From positions 62,001 through 126,000 of the forward strand of contig JAWKOL010000006.1 of assembly GCA_041391225.1 (NCBI GenBank): 64,000 nucleotides of DNA, read 5' to 3'. The translations under genes and the position numbers were made by a program. The notes below the pieces were generated by a model. It had not been told where the DNA came from, did not search any database, and saw only the letters and a list, made by a program, of their open reading frames with translations. Below, one piece after another: positions 1 through 14,882 of the stretch. Source of the stretch: RI-153 sp041391225 (GTDB taxonomy: Bacteria > Chloroflexota > Anaerolineae > Caldilineales > Caldilineaceae). Numbering within the stretch: the first letter of the stretch is position 1; the number at the start of each line of letters is the position of its first letter.

Positions 1-404
1 CCTTCCTCGCTCAGCGTGCGCACGGCGGCGGCAATCGTCTCGCGCATGGGGCGCTTTTCGGATTGGGCTTGAAAGGCGCGCTCCCACAGCACACGCGCCC
101 GCTGCCGTTCTTCGGCCAGGTTGACCAACTGGAAATAGGTTGTGAAGGCTTTGAGCACGCCGCGTGTCTTTTCTGTATCTTTGACCAACTCGCGGGCAAT
201 CGCCGTGATCTGTCGACCCGCCTCCGGGTCGCCGCTGCGCTGCGCTTTGGACAGGGCGCGGATCTCCTCTTCGAGATCGAAGATGGCCTGTCCTTCCTGT
301 TCAATGATCGTCTCGCCCAACAGATTGCCGAGCAGACGAATGTTCTGGCGCAGACGAGCGTCGCTGCTCGCCACGTCGGTGGAGAGGGAGGAAGCAGAAG
401 TCAT
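1..404 (-). CDS. ppc: Phosphoenolpyruvate carboxylase, N-terminal part (cut by window edge)
   Basis: Anaplerotic enzyme that carboxylates PEP to oxaloacetate in the cytoplasm. Only about 134 N-terminal residues are in the window; the rest lies to the left. The reading frame shows the family N-terminus: the stretch IRLLGNLLGETIIEQEG, then FDLEEEIRALS, then FTTYFQLVNLAEERQRARV, which in PEP carboxylases forms the first conserved helices. The catalytic histidine and arginine loops are outside the window. ATG at 404-402 is preceded by AAAGGAT about 7 nt upstream. It is last in the minus-strand series and separated from leuB by the compound palindrome at 436-648. The identification rests on recognisable family sequence and is fairly secure. 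Confidence 0.87.
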   Translation of the reverse strand, partial: MTSASSLSTDVASSDARLRQNIRLLGNLLGETIIEQEGQAIFDLEEEIRALSKAQRSGDPEAGRQITAIARELVKDTEKTRGVLKAFTTYFQLVNLAEERQRARVLWERAFQAQSEKRPMRETIAAAVRTLSEE

Positions 405-435
405 GGTTGATCCTTTGTATGCTGTTGCGCAAAAC

Positions 436-635
436 GAGTAAGGAGTAATGAGTCAATATCATTAAGTTAAGCGACCAACCCTCGAATATCCGCGGAGAAA
501 GCACGCCCTCGTGCGGCTGTACTCGTGTAGACCCGCACCTGGGGGTGCTCACTCCGCGCTTAACTTAATGACATTGAGTAATGAGTAGGTCAACGGCGTC
601 GGTCGCTTCGAAGCGACCGACGCCGTTATTACTCA

Positions 636-648
<13 letters not shown>
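436..648. terminator. Compound palindrome after leuB; hairpin 592-627
   Basis: Outer arms 436-452 and 632-648 are a perfect 17-bp inverted repeat. Inside lies a perfect 36-nt palindrome at 592-627 (17-bp GC-rich stem). The leuB stop codon (636-638) lies inside the right outer arm, so the leuB transcript ends in a very stable hairpin within 10 nt of its stop. There is no clear U-tract, so termination or mRNA 3'-end stabilisation is an inference. The element at 453-577 sits between the arms. Confidence 0.6.
453..577. repeat. MITE-like element, copy 1, inserted in a palindrome
   Basis: A 125-bp element with near-perfect 21-bp terminal inverted repeats (453-473 and 557-577, 20 of 21 matching) whose inner end reads TTAAGTTAAGCG. 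It is flanked by the direct repeat GTAATGAG (445-452 and 578-585), which looks like a target-site duplication. Inside is a second imperfect inverted repeat around 490-516 and 531-557. It encodes nothing visible. A relative with the same terminal motif lies at 37786-37918. It sits inside the left half of a larger palindrome (436-648), so it appears to have inserted after that palindrome formed. No transposase is present in the window. Confidence 0.7.
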
Positions 649-1726
<1,078 letters not shown>

Positions 1727-1777
1727 GGGGATGCTCTTTCTGGTGGAGTGTCTTGAAGCGATATTGGAAAAATGTGG

Positions 1778-1905
1778 GATTGGTGATTTGTGATTAGGCC
1801 TCGGAAAGCGAGCGCGAATTTGCGCTTCCATGTGGTCGACGAGACGCTTGATTGTCCATTCGGATACTCAACGAAGATCCAATCACCAATCACAAATCAC
1901 CAATC
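1778..1905. repeat. Intergenic palindrome after phyH
   Basis: Perfect 18-bp inverted repeat (1778-1795 and 1888-1905) built on the low-complexity word ATTGGTGATTTGTGATT, with a loop of about 90 nt containing a small GCGCGAATTTGCGC palindrome. Its right arm ends 1 nt before the phyH stop codon, so it forms the start of that gene's 3' untranslated region. No coding sequence is seen in the gap. Confidence 0.65.
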
Positions 1906-1906
1906 A

Positions 1907-2746
1907 CTACTCTGTCTCTCTCCCGCCGACAACGACCTTCGCCGTCTGCAATGCCACTGCCGGAGCGCCGTCTTTCTCTACCCAAACGCCGCACTCGCTG
2001 CCGCCCTCGGAGGTGCCGAGGGTGACTTCGCTGCCGTCCATGCGCAGGGCGGGGTGGTAGTATTTGGCGACCTTCTCGGCTTCGCCCACGATGTAGTGGC
2101 CGATGAGCGAGCGACGGAAGCGATCTTTGCTGGTGTTGGGGAAGCTGCCGTGGATCAACTGGCCGTTGAAGAAGAGCACGTCGCCCGCTTTCATACGCAC
2201 GGGCGTCGGTTCCATGCCCTCGGCCAGCGGCACGGTGACGTCGGTGAAGCTCTGGCTGGTGTCGGCTTCCACGGTGCAGAGGATAGGCAGATCCTGCGTG
2301 CCGGGGACGACCTGCAAACAGCCGTTTTCTTCGTCGCAGTCGTCGAGGGCGAGCCAGGCTGCCATGCAGGTGCCGGGCTGGACTTTGAGATAGTACTGGT
2401 CCTGGTGTAGCGCCTGTCCGCGGCCGCCGGCGGGCTTGAAGTAGAGCATGGTCTGCACGGCGTAGGGTTCGGTCCCCAGTAGGGCCGTGAGCCAATGACC
2501 GATGCGTTCGTCCAGCATCCAATCCAGGCTCAGCGTGTCCCAGCGGTGCATGTGGATCATGCGTGGGTAGCGCTTGAGCGGATCGGCGCTGCCAATGTCC
2601 ACGCCGGCGGAGTCACCAGGATAAGCCTGCCCGTTCTCGCGCAGCGCCATGAAATGTTCCCGATAGCGCGCCACTTCCTCCTGGCTGAACAAGCCGCGCG
2701 CCACAACATATCCTCTATCTTGATACTCTGCGATTTGCGACTGCAT
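1907..2746 (-). CDS. Phytanoyl-CoA dioxygenase (PhyH) family protein
   Basis: A 279-residue Fe(II)/2-oxoglutarate-dependent oxygenase of the PhyH family. The iron facial triad is visible: H114 and D116 in ALHQDQYY and H199 in GQLIHGS, with the 2-oxoglutarate-binding arginine in RFRRSLIGHY (about 211-212). Family members hydroxylate varied small molecules, so the substrate cannot be read from sequence. ATG at 2746-2744 is chosen because AAGGAG lies 6-7 nt upstream; an ATG at 2779 lacks such a site. The start is 14 nt after the stop of the nucleotidyltransferase gene, so translation is probably coupled. It is last in the operon YjjX-like NTPase, methyltransferase, nucleotidyltransferase, PhyH. 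The gene is intact. Confidence 0.85.
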   Translation of the reverse strand: MQSQIAEYQDRGYVVARGLFSQEEVARYREHFMALRENGQAYPGDSAGVDIGSADPLKRYPRMIHMHRWDTLSLDWMLDERIGHWLTALLGTEPYAVQTMLYFKPAGGRGQALHQDQYYLKVQPGTCMAAWLALDDCDEENGCLQVVPGTQDLPILCTVEADTSQSFTDVTVPLAEGMEPTPVRMKAGDVLFFNGQLIHGSFPNTSKDRFRRSLIGHYIVGEAEKVAKYYHPALRMDGSEVTLGTSEGGSECGVWVEKDGAPAVALQTAKVVVGGRETE

Positions 2747-2760
2747 GGTGGTCTCCTTAT

Positions 2761-3498
2761 TCATCTCTTTGTCTCCCATTCAAAGAATCCCGTTGTCTTT
2801 AAGACCTGACGCGCAAATGCTTCGGCGGCGTCGAACCGCTCCGCCGGGTCGCTGGTGGTGTAAAAGCGCCGCGCCACGTAAGACAGGTTCGGGTCAATGT
2901 CGGCCAGGCCGTCCACCGTCTGCTTGAGACGGGGCAGGTTGTGGTTGGCGGCGAGGAAGGCGTGCTGAATCATCATGCCCATCGCCTGCTCCAGGATCAG
3001 CATGGCATTGGCCGGATCTGCGTGGCGGATGTCGAAAGCGTCCTCGACGGCGGTGGCGGCCATGTAGCGGGCCATGAGCAGCGCGTCTTCGGGCTTGTTG
3101 GGGCGTTGAGCGAAATGCGCCTGCGCTTCTTGCCGCAATTCATCCAACACAGGATCAGTCTGCCAGATCACGATGCCGGTGGAGAGCATGTGCGCCGTAA
3201 CCGGTCGCCCGGCCTTGCCTTCGTCGACGAAATAGCCGCGGATGGTTTCGGGGGGATTGACGAAGATCTCGGCCGGTACGCCGTGAAAGAACTTCTGCAC
3301 GCGCTGCCGCCACGGTTCAAAGTGGACGACGTAGAGATCTAGATCGCTGGACGCGTGCCCCTGTCCACGCAGGACGGAGCCACTGGCGACGATGCCGACC
3401 GGGGAAAATCGTTCAAGAATGTAGTCCGCCGCCTCACTGAGCGCCGTGGCGTACGGTTCGTGTAGCGGTGGGAGGCGCAACGTTGGTTCGATGCTCAT
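2761..3498 (-). CDS. Nucleotidyltransferase-domain protein
   Basis: A 245-residue protein with a Pol-beta-type nucleotidyltransferase core: VASGSVLRGQGHASSDLDLYV at residues 37-57, where GS (40-41) and the aspartates of SDLDLY (D52, D54) would bind the nucleotide-Mg. The C-terminal half is helical (EDALLMARYMAATAVEDA, LILEQAMGMM), like the helical partner domain in MNT/HEPN-type proteins, but I cannot assign a substrate. The start ATG overlaps the stop of the upstream methyltransferase as ATGA (3495-3498), and its stop is 14 nt before phyH. Possible roles include small-molecule nucleotidylation, as in aminoglycoside nucleotidyltransferases. No antibiotic-resistance claim is supported. Confidence 0.78.
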   Translation of the reverse strand: MSIEPTLRLPPLHEPYATALSEAADYILERFSPVGIVASGSVLRGQGHASSDLDLYVVHFEPWRQRVQKFFHGVPAEIFVNPPETIRGYFVDEGKAGRPVTAHMLSTGIVIWQTDPVLDELRQEAQAHFAQRPNKPEDALLMARYMAATAVEDAFDIRHADPANAMLILEQAMGMMIQHAFLAANHNLPRLKQTVDGLADIDPNLSYVARRFYTTSDPAERFDAAEAFARQVLKTTGFFEWETKR

Positions 3499-4292
3499 TC
3501 GTCGTCCTCGTCGCTGCGTAAGGGGCGACGACCACCGAAGACGGCCAGCTCAAAGGCTTTGAAGTAGCAGTCCACGTCGTCAAAGCCGATCTGCTTGAGC
3601 CACCAGCACTGGTGATCCACTGGGGTAAGGCGGTTGGCGGCTTTGTCCTCGCGGGCGTGGTAGTCGGCGGCGATTTCATCGCGCGACTTTGCTTCCTCGT
3701 TGCCGATCTGGCTTGCCCACAACGAATCGATGAACATGGCGTCGTAGAGCGATTCCACCCACGGCGAGGACGAAGCCACGTGTTCCATGTTCACGAAGAC
3801 GCCGCCGGGCTTCAGCAGATCAAAAATATCGATGAAGATCTGCTGCTTCTGCGCGTCGGGCTGGTGGTGGATGGCGTAACCGGACACGATGACGTCGAAC
3901 GGTCCGCGCGCGGCGACAGTGTCGTACCACGACGGTTCGCCGAAGTCCACAGTGGAGAAGTGCAGGGCGTGGCTGTACTCTTTGAGATTGCGTAGCGCCG
4001 CCTGGATCATGGGCGTAGAAAAATCCACCAGCACGCCACGCGCCTCTGGGTATTCCGAGAGGATGGCAGCGGCGAGGATGCCGTCACCGCAGCCCATGTC
4101 GAGGAAGTTTTCCACGGGTGCGCCGCGTCCTTCGACGACGCGCATCATCACGTCGAGCTGCGCTTCGGCCAGCGGCACACCGGCGCGCACCCGCTTCAGG
4201 TAGCTCTCCACCAAAGATGCTTTTTTCCACACCGCCGCGGACGAATCCGCCGCAGTTGTTTCAGGGGCATCTGTCATCGGGGTGATATCCAT
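3495..4292 (-). CDS. Class I SAM-dependent methyltransferase
   Basis: A 265-residue protein with the Rossmann-type SAM fold: motif I NFLDMGCGDG at 62-71, an acidic residue ending strand 2 in GVLVDFSTPM, motif IV-like FDVIVSGYAIHH, and LKPGGVFVNMEH after helix E. The substrate is unknown. The stop overlaps the nucleotidyltransferase start by ATGA, indicating tight coupling, and 9 nt separate it from the upstream YjjX-like gene. Either the first ATG (4292) or MTDAP at 4277 could be the start; neither has a strong ribosome-binding site. The sequence is intact. Confidence 0.82.
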   Translation of the reverse strand: MDITPMTDAPETTAADSSAAVWKKASLVESYLKRVRAGVPLAEAQLDVMMRVVEGRGAPVENFLDMGCGDGILAAAILSEYPEARGVLVDFSTPMIQAALRNLKEYSHALHFSTVDFGEPSWYDTVAARGPFDVIVSGYAIHHQPDAQKQQIFIDIFDLLKPGGVFVNMEHVASSSPWVESLYDAMFIDSLWASQIGNEEAKSRDEIAADYHAREDKAANRLTPVDHQCWWLKQIGFDDVDCYFKAFELAVFGGRRPLRSDEDDE

Positions 4293-4301
4293 CTAAAATC
4301 A

Positions 4302-4823
4302 TCAATCATAGTATTCAGGACGCCGAAAGCGTGTCAGCGCGTAGGTCACCGCCACTTGCAACGCTTCCGTGCGGTTGACGTCCCCGTCGGTGAGGACGCC
4401 CACTGCGCCCAAACTGTGCTTGAGGTTGCGCCGCCCGGTGAACTGGTCCATCAGCGGACCCAGTTCGCCGCCGCTGCGGATCTGCGCTGCGATAGATTCG
4501 GGCAGCGGCAGCCGTCCACTGCCGCCGACGCCGATGACGCCGTTGCGATCCACCACCACGGCCCAGCCGACGGCAAACATACCCAACGCCGAGTCGACCA
4601 CGCCGCCTTCCACGCCCATGCCCACGTCCGCGGCGGCGGCGGTCAACGCGGCGCGCGCTCGATTGAGCGCGCCCTGGATCGTCTCCTCGTCGTCCATCGG
4701 TTGCTCCGCCACCCCCGACGCCACATCCACGGCCACGAATTCGGCGTCAGGCCAAACCTGCCGCGCCGCTCGTTGCGCCGCCTCGATTTTGGTAGGGTTG
4801 AGAGAGCCGATTGCGATTTTCAT
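4302..4823 (-). CDS. yjjX: Non-canonical purine NTP phosphatase (inosine/xanthosine triphosphatase, YjjX family)
   Basis: A 173-residue house-cleaning enzyme expected to hydrolyse ITP and XTP so that damaged purines stay out of nucleic acids. Family hallmarks are the N-terminal IAIGSLNPTKIEAA, the acidic PMDDEETIQGALNRA segment, VGMGVEGGV, and the C-terminal DQFTGRRNLKHSLGAVGVLT followed by NRTEAL. Length is typical. ATG at 4823-4821 has only a weak AAGAT upstream. It is first in the four-gene operon running to phyH, and the gap upstream of it is filled by the palindrome 4861-4996. Intact. Confidence 0.87.
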   Translation of the reverse strand: MKIAIGSLNPTKIEAAQRAARQVWPDAEFVAVDVASGVAEQPMDDEETIQGALNRARAALTAAAADVGMGVEGGVVDSALGMFAVGWAVVVDRNGVIGVGGSGRLPLPESIAAQIRSGGELGPLMDQFTGRRNLKHSLGAVGVLTDGDVNRTEALQVAVTYALTRFRRPEYYD

Positions 4824-4860
4824 GGAATCTTGAACGGTAGATGTGAATGGGGTTGTGGAG

Positions 4861-4996
4861 CGTAATGCGTGGTGCGTGTACCAGTAGACAAAGTGAGTTT
4901 TTCATTGGGAGCCTTCGATGCAGACCAGCGAACAAGGCAAAATAGACCAATGAAATGTTCACTTCCTCCACCGGTACGCACCACGCACTATGCACT
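4861..4996. repeat. Intergenic palindrome after leuD
   Basis: Imperfect long inverted repeat: TGCGTGGTGCGTGTACC near 4866-4882 pairs with GGTACGCACCACGCA at 4973-4987 (2-nt bulge). Inside it, AAGTGAGTTTTTCATTGG (4891-4908) pairs with 4948-4965. It ends 7 nt before the leuD stop codon complement at 5003. Nothing coding is seen here. Confidence 0.62.
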
Positions 4997-5002
4997 ATGC
5001 CT

Positions 5003-5593
5003 CTAGTACACCGGCGTCGCCTCAAACTTACGAATCGCTTCATCCTTATCCAACAAATACCCCATGTCATCGAGGCCGCGCAGTAGACAGGTCTTGCGGA
5101 AGGGATCGATGTTGAAGCCCAGTTGCTGGCCGTCGGGCAGGGTGACGGTCTGGTTTTCCAGGTCGATGGCGATGGTGGTTTCGGGTTCTTCTTCCACCAG
5201 ATCGAGCAGCATGTTGACGGTGTCCTCGGGCAGGGTGATGGGCAGGAGACCGTTCTTGAGGCTGTTGTTGTAGAAGATGTCGGCAAAGCCCGGCGAAATC
5301 ACTGCGCGGAAGCCGTATTCGGTCAATGCCCACACGGCGTGCTCACGGCTGGAGCCGCTGCCGAAGTTGCGCCCGGCAATCAACACCTCGCCGCCCTGGT
5401 ACTCTGCGTGATTGAGGACGAAGTTGGGGTTGTCGGAGCCGTCGGCGTTGTAGCGCCACGCCGAAAAGAGGCCCGCGCCCATGCCTTCCTTGGTGACGGC
5501 AGTGAGGTAGCGCGCCGGGATGATCTGGTCCGTGTCCACGTTTTCGGCGCGCAGCGGGACGGCGGTGCTGGTGAGTTTTGTGAATGGTTGCAT
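5003..5593 (-). CDS. leuD: 3-Isopropylmalate dehydratase small subunit
   Basis: Small subunit that, with LeuC, isomerises 2-isopropylmalate to 3-isopropylmalate. About 196 residues. Hallmarks are VPLRAENVDTDQIIPARYL, AGRNFGSGSSREHAVWAL (swivelling-domain loop), GFADIFYNNSLKNGLLPI and the C-terminal NIDPFRKTCLLRGLDDMGYLL. ATG at 5593 is chosen (MQPFTKL) with AAGGAT about 9 nt upstream; a TTG three codons earlier is less likely. It lies downstream of leuC and separated from it by the HAD gene. Intact. Confidence 0.92.
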   Translation of the reverse strand: MQPFTKLTSTAVPLRAENVDTDQIIPARYLTAVTKEGMGAGLFSAWRYNADGSDNPNFVLNHAEYQGGEVLIAGRNFGSGSSREHAVWALTEYGFRAVISPGFADIFYNNSLKNGLLPITLPEDTVNMLLDLVEEEPETTIAIDLENQTVTLPDGQQLGFNIDPFRKTCLLRGLDDMGYLLDKDEAIRKFEATPVY

Positions 5594-5668
5594 GTGGTTC
5601 AATCCTTGTCTTTCTTGTATGCTTCGACAACCGGATCCTGTTCGAGCAGCTGATTCCAGAAGCTTGAT

Positions 5669-6345
5669 CTATCCATCATTTATCGTTGCCCTTGCCACGT
5701 TGACCTGTTCCAGCAACGCTCCCAATGACAGACTTTCCATCGACGACAGTCGCATGTCCCCCGCGGCGAAGACGAGTTGCTGCGTCAGTGGATTTGGGAT
5801 CGTTACGCAGTAGATCCCGGCCCGTTTGGCCGCCAGCGCGCCATTGGGCGAATCTTCCAGCGCGATGGCCTGTGACGGCGCCACGCCCAGCCGTTCCGCT
5901 GCTATGCGGTAGATAGCAGGATCGGGCTTGACCCGTTCCACATCGTCGGCGCAGGAGAACGCGTCGAAGTGGTGCGCAAGGCCCAATCGGGTGAGGTGAC
6001 CTTCCACCCAGTCTCGTCGCGAACTGGACGCAACGGCCAGCCGCAAGCCAAGCCGTTTGGCGTCGGCGATGTAGTCCTCGACGCCGGGCAGCGGTGACAG
6101 ACTTTCGATCAATTCGATTGCCCGGCTGCGATGTTTCGCCTGCAAGGACGGTCGATCCACGGCTCGGCCCGATTGCTCGGCCAGATAGGCGTAGGGATCG
6201 AACGTGTTGGCTGTGCCGATCAACTGCCCCCACTTGCTCAGCGGCAACGAACAGCCATGATCGGCGTAGATCTCCTGCCAGGATTGGTATTCGGGGCTTT
6301 CTGTGTCTAGAATTAGCCCGTCGAAATCGAAGATTATTGCTTTGA

Positions 6346-6349
<4 letters not shown>
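5669..6349 (-). CDS. HAD-superfamily hydrolase (beta-phosphoglucomutase/phosphatase-like)
   Basis: A 226-residue HAD protein: motif I IIFDFDGLILDTE with nucleophile D8 and acid/base D10, a helical C1 cap (residues about 20-90), motif II AVASSSRRDW, motif III lysine in VERVKPDPAIY, and motif IV ALEDSPNGALAAKRAG. This pattern is shared by YcjU/PgmB-like mutases and small phosphatases; the substrate is undetermined. The start is taken as TTG at 6349-6347, overlapping the leuC stop as TTGA, with AAGGAAACC about 9 nt upstream inside leuC. Upstream ATGs in the same frame lie inside leuC and encode nothing family-like. Translational coupling to leuC suggests a role alongside leucine synthesis, which is inference only. 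Confidence 0.85.
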
Positions 6350-7767
<1,418 letters not shown>

Positions 7768-7827
7768 GTGGTTCTCTCCCTTAGAGCAAATGGTTTTGTG
7801 CTATGAATGATTTTTCGTTAGCGAATG

Positions 7828-8411
7828 GATGATGAGATGATGGGCTAAAATGGCGTTGCAGTTTCTGTTGGAATCTCATCGGTTTGAGCACATAGTCGTT
7901 CCCACAAAGTATCCTGTTCTTCGTTGACACCTACGGCATCAACTGAATCGGACCGGATTTCGTATGGCAATGGCTGTTCGGAAACTTTGGTGTCTTTGCC
8001 GTTAGCCGACTGACGACTGCGCCTGTCTTTGATGAATAGGTTGAGTTTTCGACGAAGCTCATCTAGAAAAATGTTGGCTCGCTCTAGCGTGTCACCGTTG
8101 ATGAGCCCTCGCTTGTGCGCCCGCCTCAGCCAATAGGACGTCTCGAACAGGCTACCTCGTGCGATGTACAGGAAGCGCACCTGATCGCCGTAATGATACC
8201 GACCGTATCCTTCAACAATATTCGCACCGACGCTATCCGCAGATCGAACAATCTGTCTGCCCAGCGTCTCCCTGTCAAAGGAAGGCCACGCCTGAACAAG
8301 CTCATGGATTCGATCTCAGCTCGTTCCGCCATCTGCACAATCTCAAGATCCTCAACCCGTCCATACCCCATAACGGCGATCCCCATCATCACATCATCAC
8401 ATCATCTCACC
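7828..8411. repeat. Inverted GATGAT-type repeats bracketing the four-helix gene
   Basis: GATGATGAGATGATGGG at 7828-7844 pairs with CCCATCATCACATCATC at 8382-8398 (16 of 17), continuing as more ATCATC to 8411. The right arm ends 3 nt before the gltB(1) stop. The frameshifted four-helix-bundle gene fills almost the whole interval. The words resemble the perfect hairpin at 14796-14872. Confidence 0.5.
7845..8371 (-). pseudogene. Four-helix-bundle (23S rRNA intervening-sequence, S23-type) protein, frameshifted
   Basis: The N-terminal frame reads MGYGRVEDLEIVQMAERAE. The next frame reads VQAWPSFDRETLGRQIVRSA, then DSVGANIVEGYGRYHYGDQV, then RFLYIARGSLFETSYWLRRA. This is the S23/Avd-like four-helix-bundle family, normally about 110-130 residues in this part. 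The frames are joined by a 1-nt shift near 8285-8295. The C-terminal 50 residues are polar and not conserved. Function in the family is unsettled (rRNA-associated in some bacteria, Avd in diversity-generating retroelements). No reverse transcriptase, variable repeat or rRNA is nearby. Could be an indel error or a decayed gene. Confidence 0.75.
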
Positions 8412-8413
8412 CT

Positions 8414-13039
<4,626 letters not shown>

Positions 13040-13159
13040 GGTCGTACTCCTCAACTGCAACTTGAACATGTTACAACTTGAACATGTTACGTAGACAAAA
13101 AAGCGCAAAGCCGCGGAGAGTAGATTGATCGCTCCCTCGCGTGTCTTTGCGCCGAGAAT

Positions 13160-13267
13160 TAGGGATTGGAGACTGGGGATCGGGGACTTGGGATTGCGTA
13201 GAGTTCGGATCACCAACTGCGGCGGAGCGCCGTATACCCAGTCCCCAGTCCCTAATCCCCAGTCCCT
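13160..13267. repeat. Intergenic palindrome after gltD
   Basis: Imperfect 35-bp inverted repeat (13160-13194 with 13233-13267, about 28 matches) made of GGGATTGG/GGGGATCGGGGACT-type words. The right end touches the gltD stop codon at 13266-13268. It occupies most of the gap to gltB(1). Confidence 0.62.
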
Positions 13268-14762
13268 ACGGAAGACTCGTCTCGCCCATCAAATATCGAT
13301 CACATTCGCGTGCGGCCGCCCGGCCTTCGTTGATCGCCCACACGACGAGGCTCTGGCCGCGGCGCATGTCGCCCGCTGAGAAGACGCCTTCAACGTTCGT
13401 GGCGAAGCTGCCGTATTCGGCCTGCACATTGGAACGAGGATCGCGTGCCAGCGCCAGTTCTTCGATGATGCGGTCTTCGGGGCCGAGGAAGCCCATCGCC
13501 AGCAGCACCAGTTGCGCGGGCCAAACTTTCTCGCTCCCCGGCACAGGGACCGGCGTGAAGCGACCGTCGACCTTCTGCCACTCGATTTCGACGGTGTGCA
13601 GTTCCTTGACGTGGCCGTTCTCGTCGCCCACGAACTTGGTGGTCTGGATCAGGTAGTTAGCGCGGGTCCGCCGTCGCCGGGCGATGGCCTCGGCCTGGCC
13701 GTAGTCCACGCGCAGGATTTTGGGCCATTCCGGCCACGGATTGTCGGCCTGACGTTCCAGCGGCGGCTGCGGCAGGATCTCGAATTGTACAACACTCTTT
13801 GCCTTGTGCCGCAAGGACGTACCCACGCAGTCTGTGCCGGTGTCGCCGCCGCCGATCACGATGACGTCTTTGCCTTCGGCGGAAATGGGCGGATGGTGAC
13901 CACCCTTGCCGTTGCTGCCGCTGTACTGATCGAGCAGCGCCTTGGTGTTGCCGCGCAGGAAGTCCATGGCCAGGTGGATGCCCGACAGTTCACGTCCTTC
14001 GATGGGCAGGTCGCGCGCCTTGGTCGCCCCGCAGCAGAGGACCACGGCGTCGAACTCCTCGTGCAACTTCTTGGCAGGGATGTCCTTGCCGATCTCCACG
14101 CCGGTGACAAATTCCACGCCTTCCGCCGCCATCAGGTCGATGCGGCGCTGCACAACACCCTTGTCCAGCTTCATGTTGGGGATGCCGTACATGAGCAGCC
14201 CGCCGATGCGGTCGGCCCGCTCGTACACGGTGACGTTGTGGCCGGCGCTGTTCAACTGCGCCGCACAGGACAACCCTGCCGGCCCGGAACCCACAACCGC
14301 CACCTTCTTGCCCGTCCGCTGTGCCGGGGGATGGGCGACGACCCAGCCTTCCTCGAAGCCCTTATCGATGATCGACACTTCGATGTTCTTGATCGTCACC
14401 GGCGGTTCGATGATGCCCAGCGTACACGATCCCTCACACGGCGCAGGACAGACGCGCCCGGTGAATTCGGGGAAGTTGTTGGTGGCATGCAGCCGATCCA
14501 GCGCCTCGCGCCAGCGGTTGTGGTAAACCAGATCGTTCCATTCGGGGATCAGGTTGTTGATGGGGCAGCCCGACGCCATCCCCTGCGATCAGCGTACCCG
14601 TATGGCAAAAGGGGACGCCGCAATCCATGCAGCGCGCTCTGCGTCGTCAACTCGTCGTTGGACATGTGCAGGTGAAACTCGTTCCAATCGTTCAATCGTT
14701 CCAGCGGCTCGCGCTCATTCGGCACCTGCCGCGTACTCCATAAAGCCGGTCGATTTGCCCAT
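13266..14762 (-). CDS. gltD: Glutamate synthase small subunit (three frameshifts near the N-terminus)
   Basis: FAD- and NADPH-binding electron donor to GltB. The intact 437-residue part carries cysteine clusters (CPAPCEGSCTLG), the FAD motif VAVVGSGPAGLSCAAQL, ERADRIGGLLMYGIPNMKLDK, the NADPH motif VIVIGGGDTGTDCVG, and the C-terminal GVFSAGDMRRGQSLVVWAI. Upstream the expected N-terminus is found in other frames: MGKSTGFMEY at 14762, then REPLERLNDWNEFHLHM, then CMDCGVPFCHTG (cluster cysteines). Joins are near 14730, 14625 and 14580. The start ATG at 14762 has GGAG 6 nt upstream. It sits between two gltB genes. Probably functional in reality, with indel errors in this sequence. Confidence 0.9.
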
Positions 14763-14795
14763 CATGTACTCCAAGTGAGGTTGAATACGTGCTTG

Positions 14796-14872
14796 GGTTG
14801 ATGAGATGATGAAGATGATGGGATGATGAATCTTGAAGCCATCATCCCATCATCTTCATCATCTCATCAACC
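14796..14872. repeat. Perfect 33-bp hairpin after gltB copy 2
   Basis: Arms 14796-14828 and 14840-14872 are perfectly complementary over 33 bp with an 11-nt loop, composed of GATGAT-type words (GGTTGATGAGATGATGAAG outward). It ends 10 nt before the stop codon complement of the upstream gltB (14883) and lies 34 nt upstream of the gltD start. A very strong RNA hairpin; probably limits or processes the gltB-gltD transcript. Confidence 0.75.
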
Positions 14873-14882
14873 ACATCATTCC

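Noticed and set aside
7845..8371. Avd of a diversity-generating retroelement
   Set aside because: The four-helix protein is Avd-like, but no reverse transcriptase, template repeat or variable gene was seen in the window.
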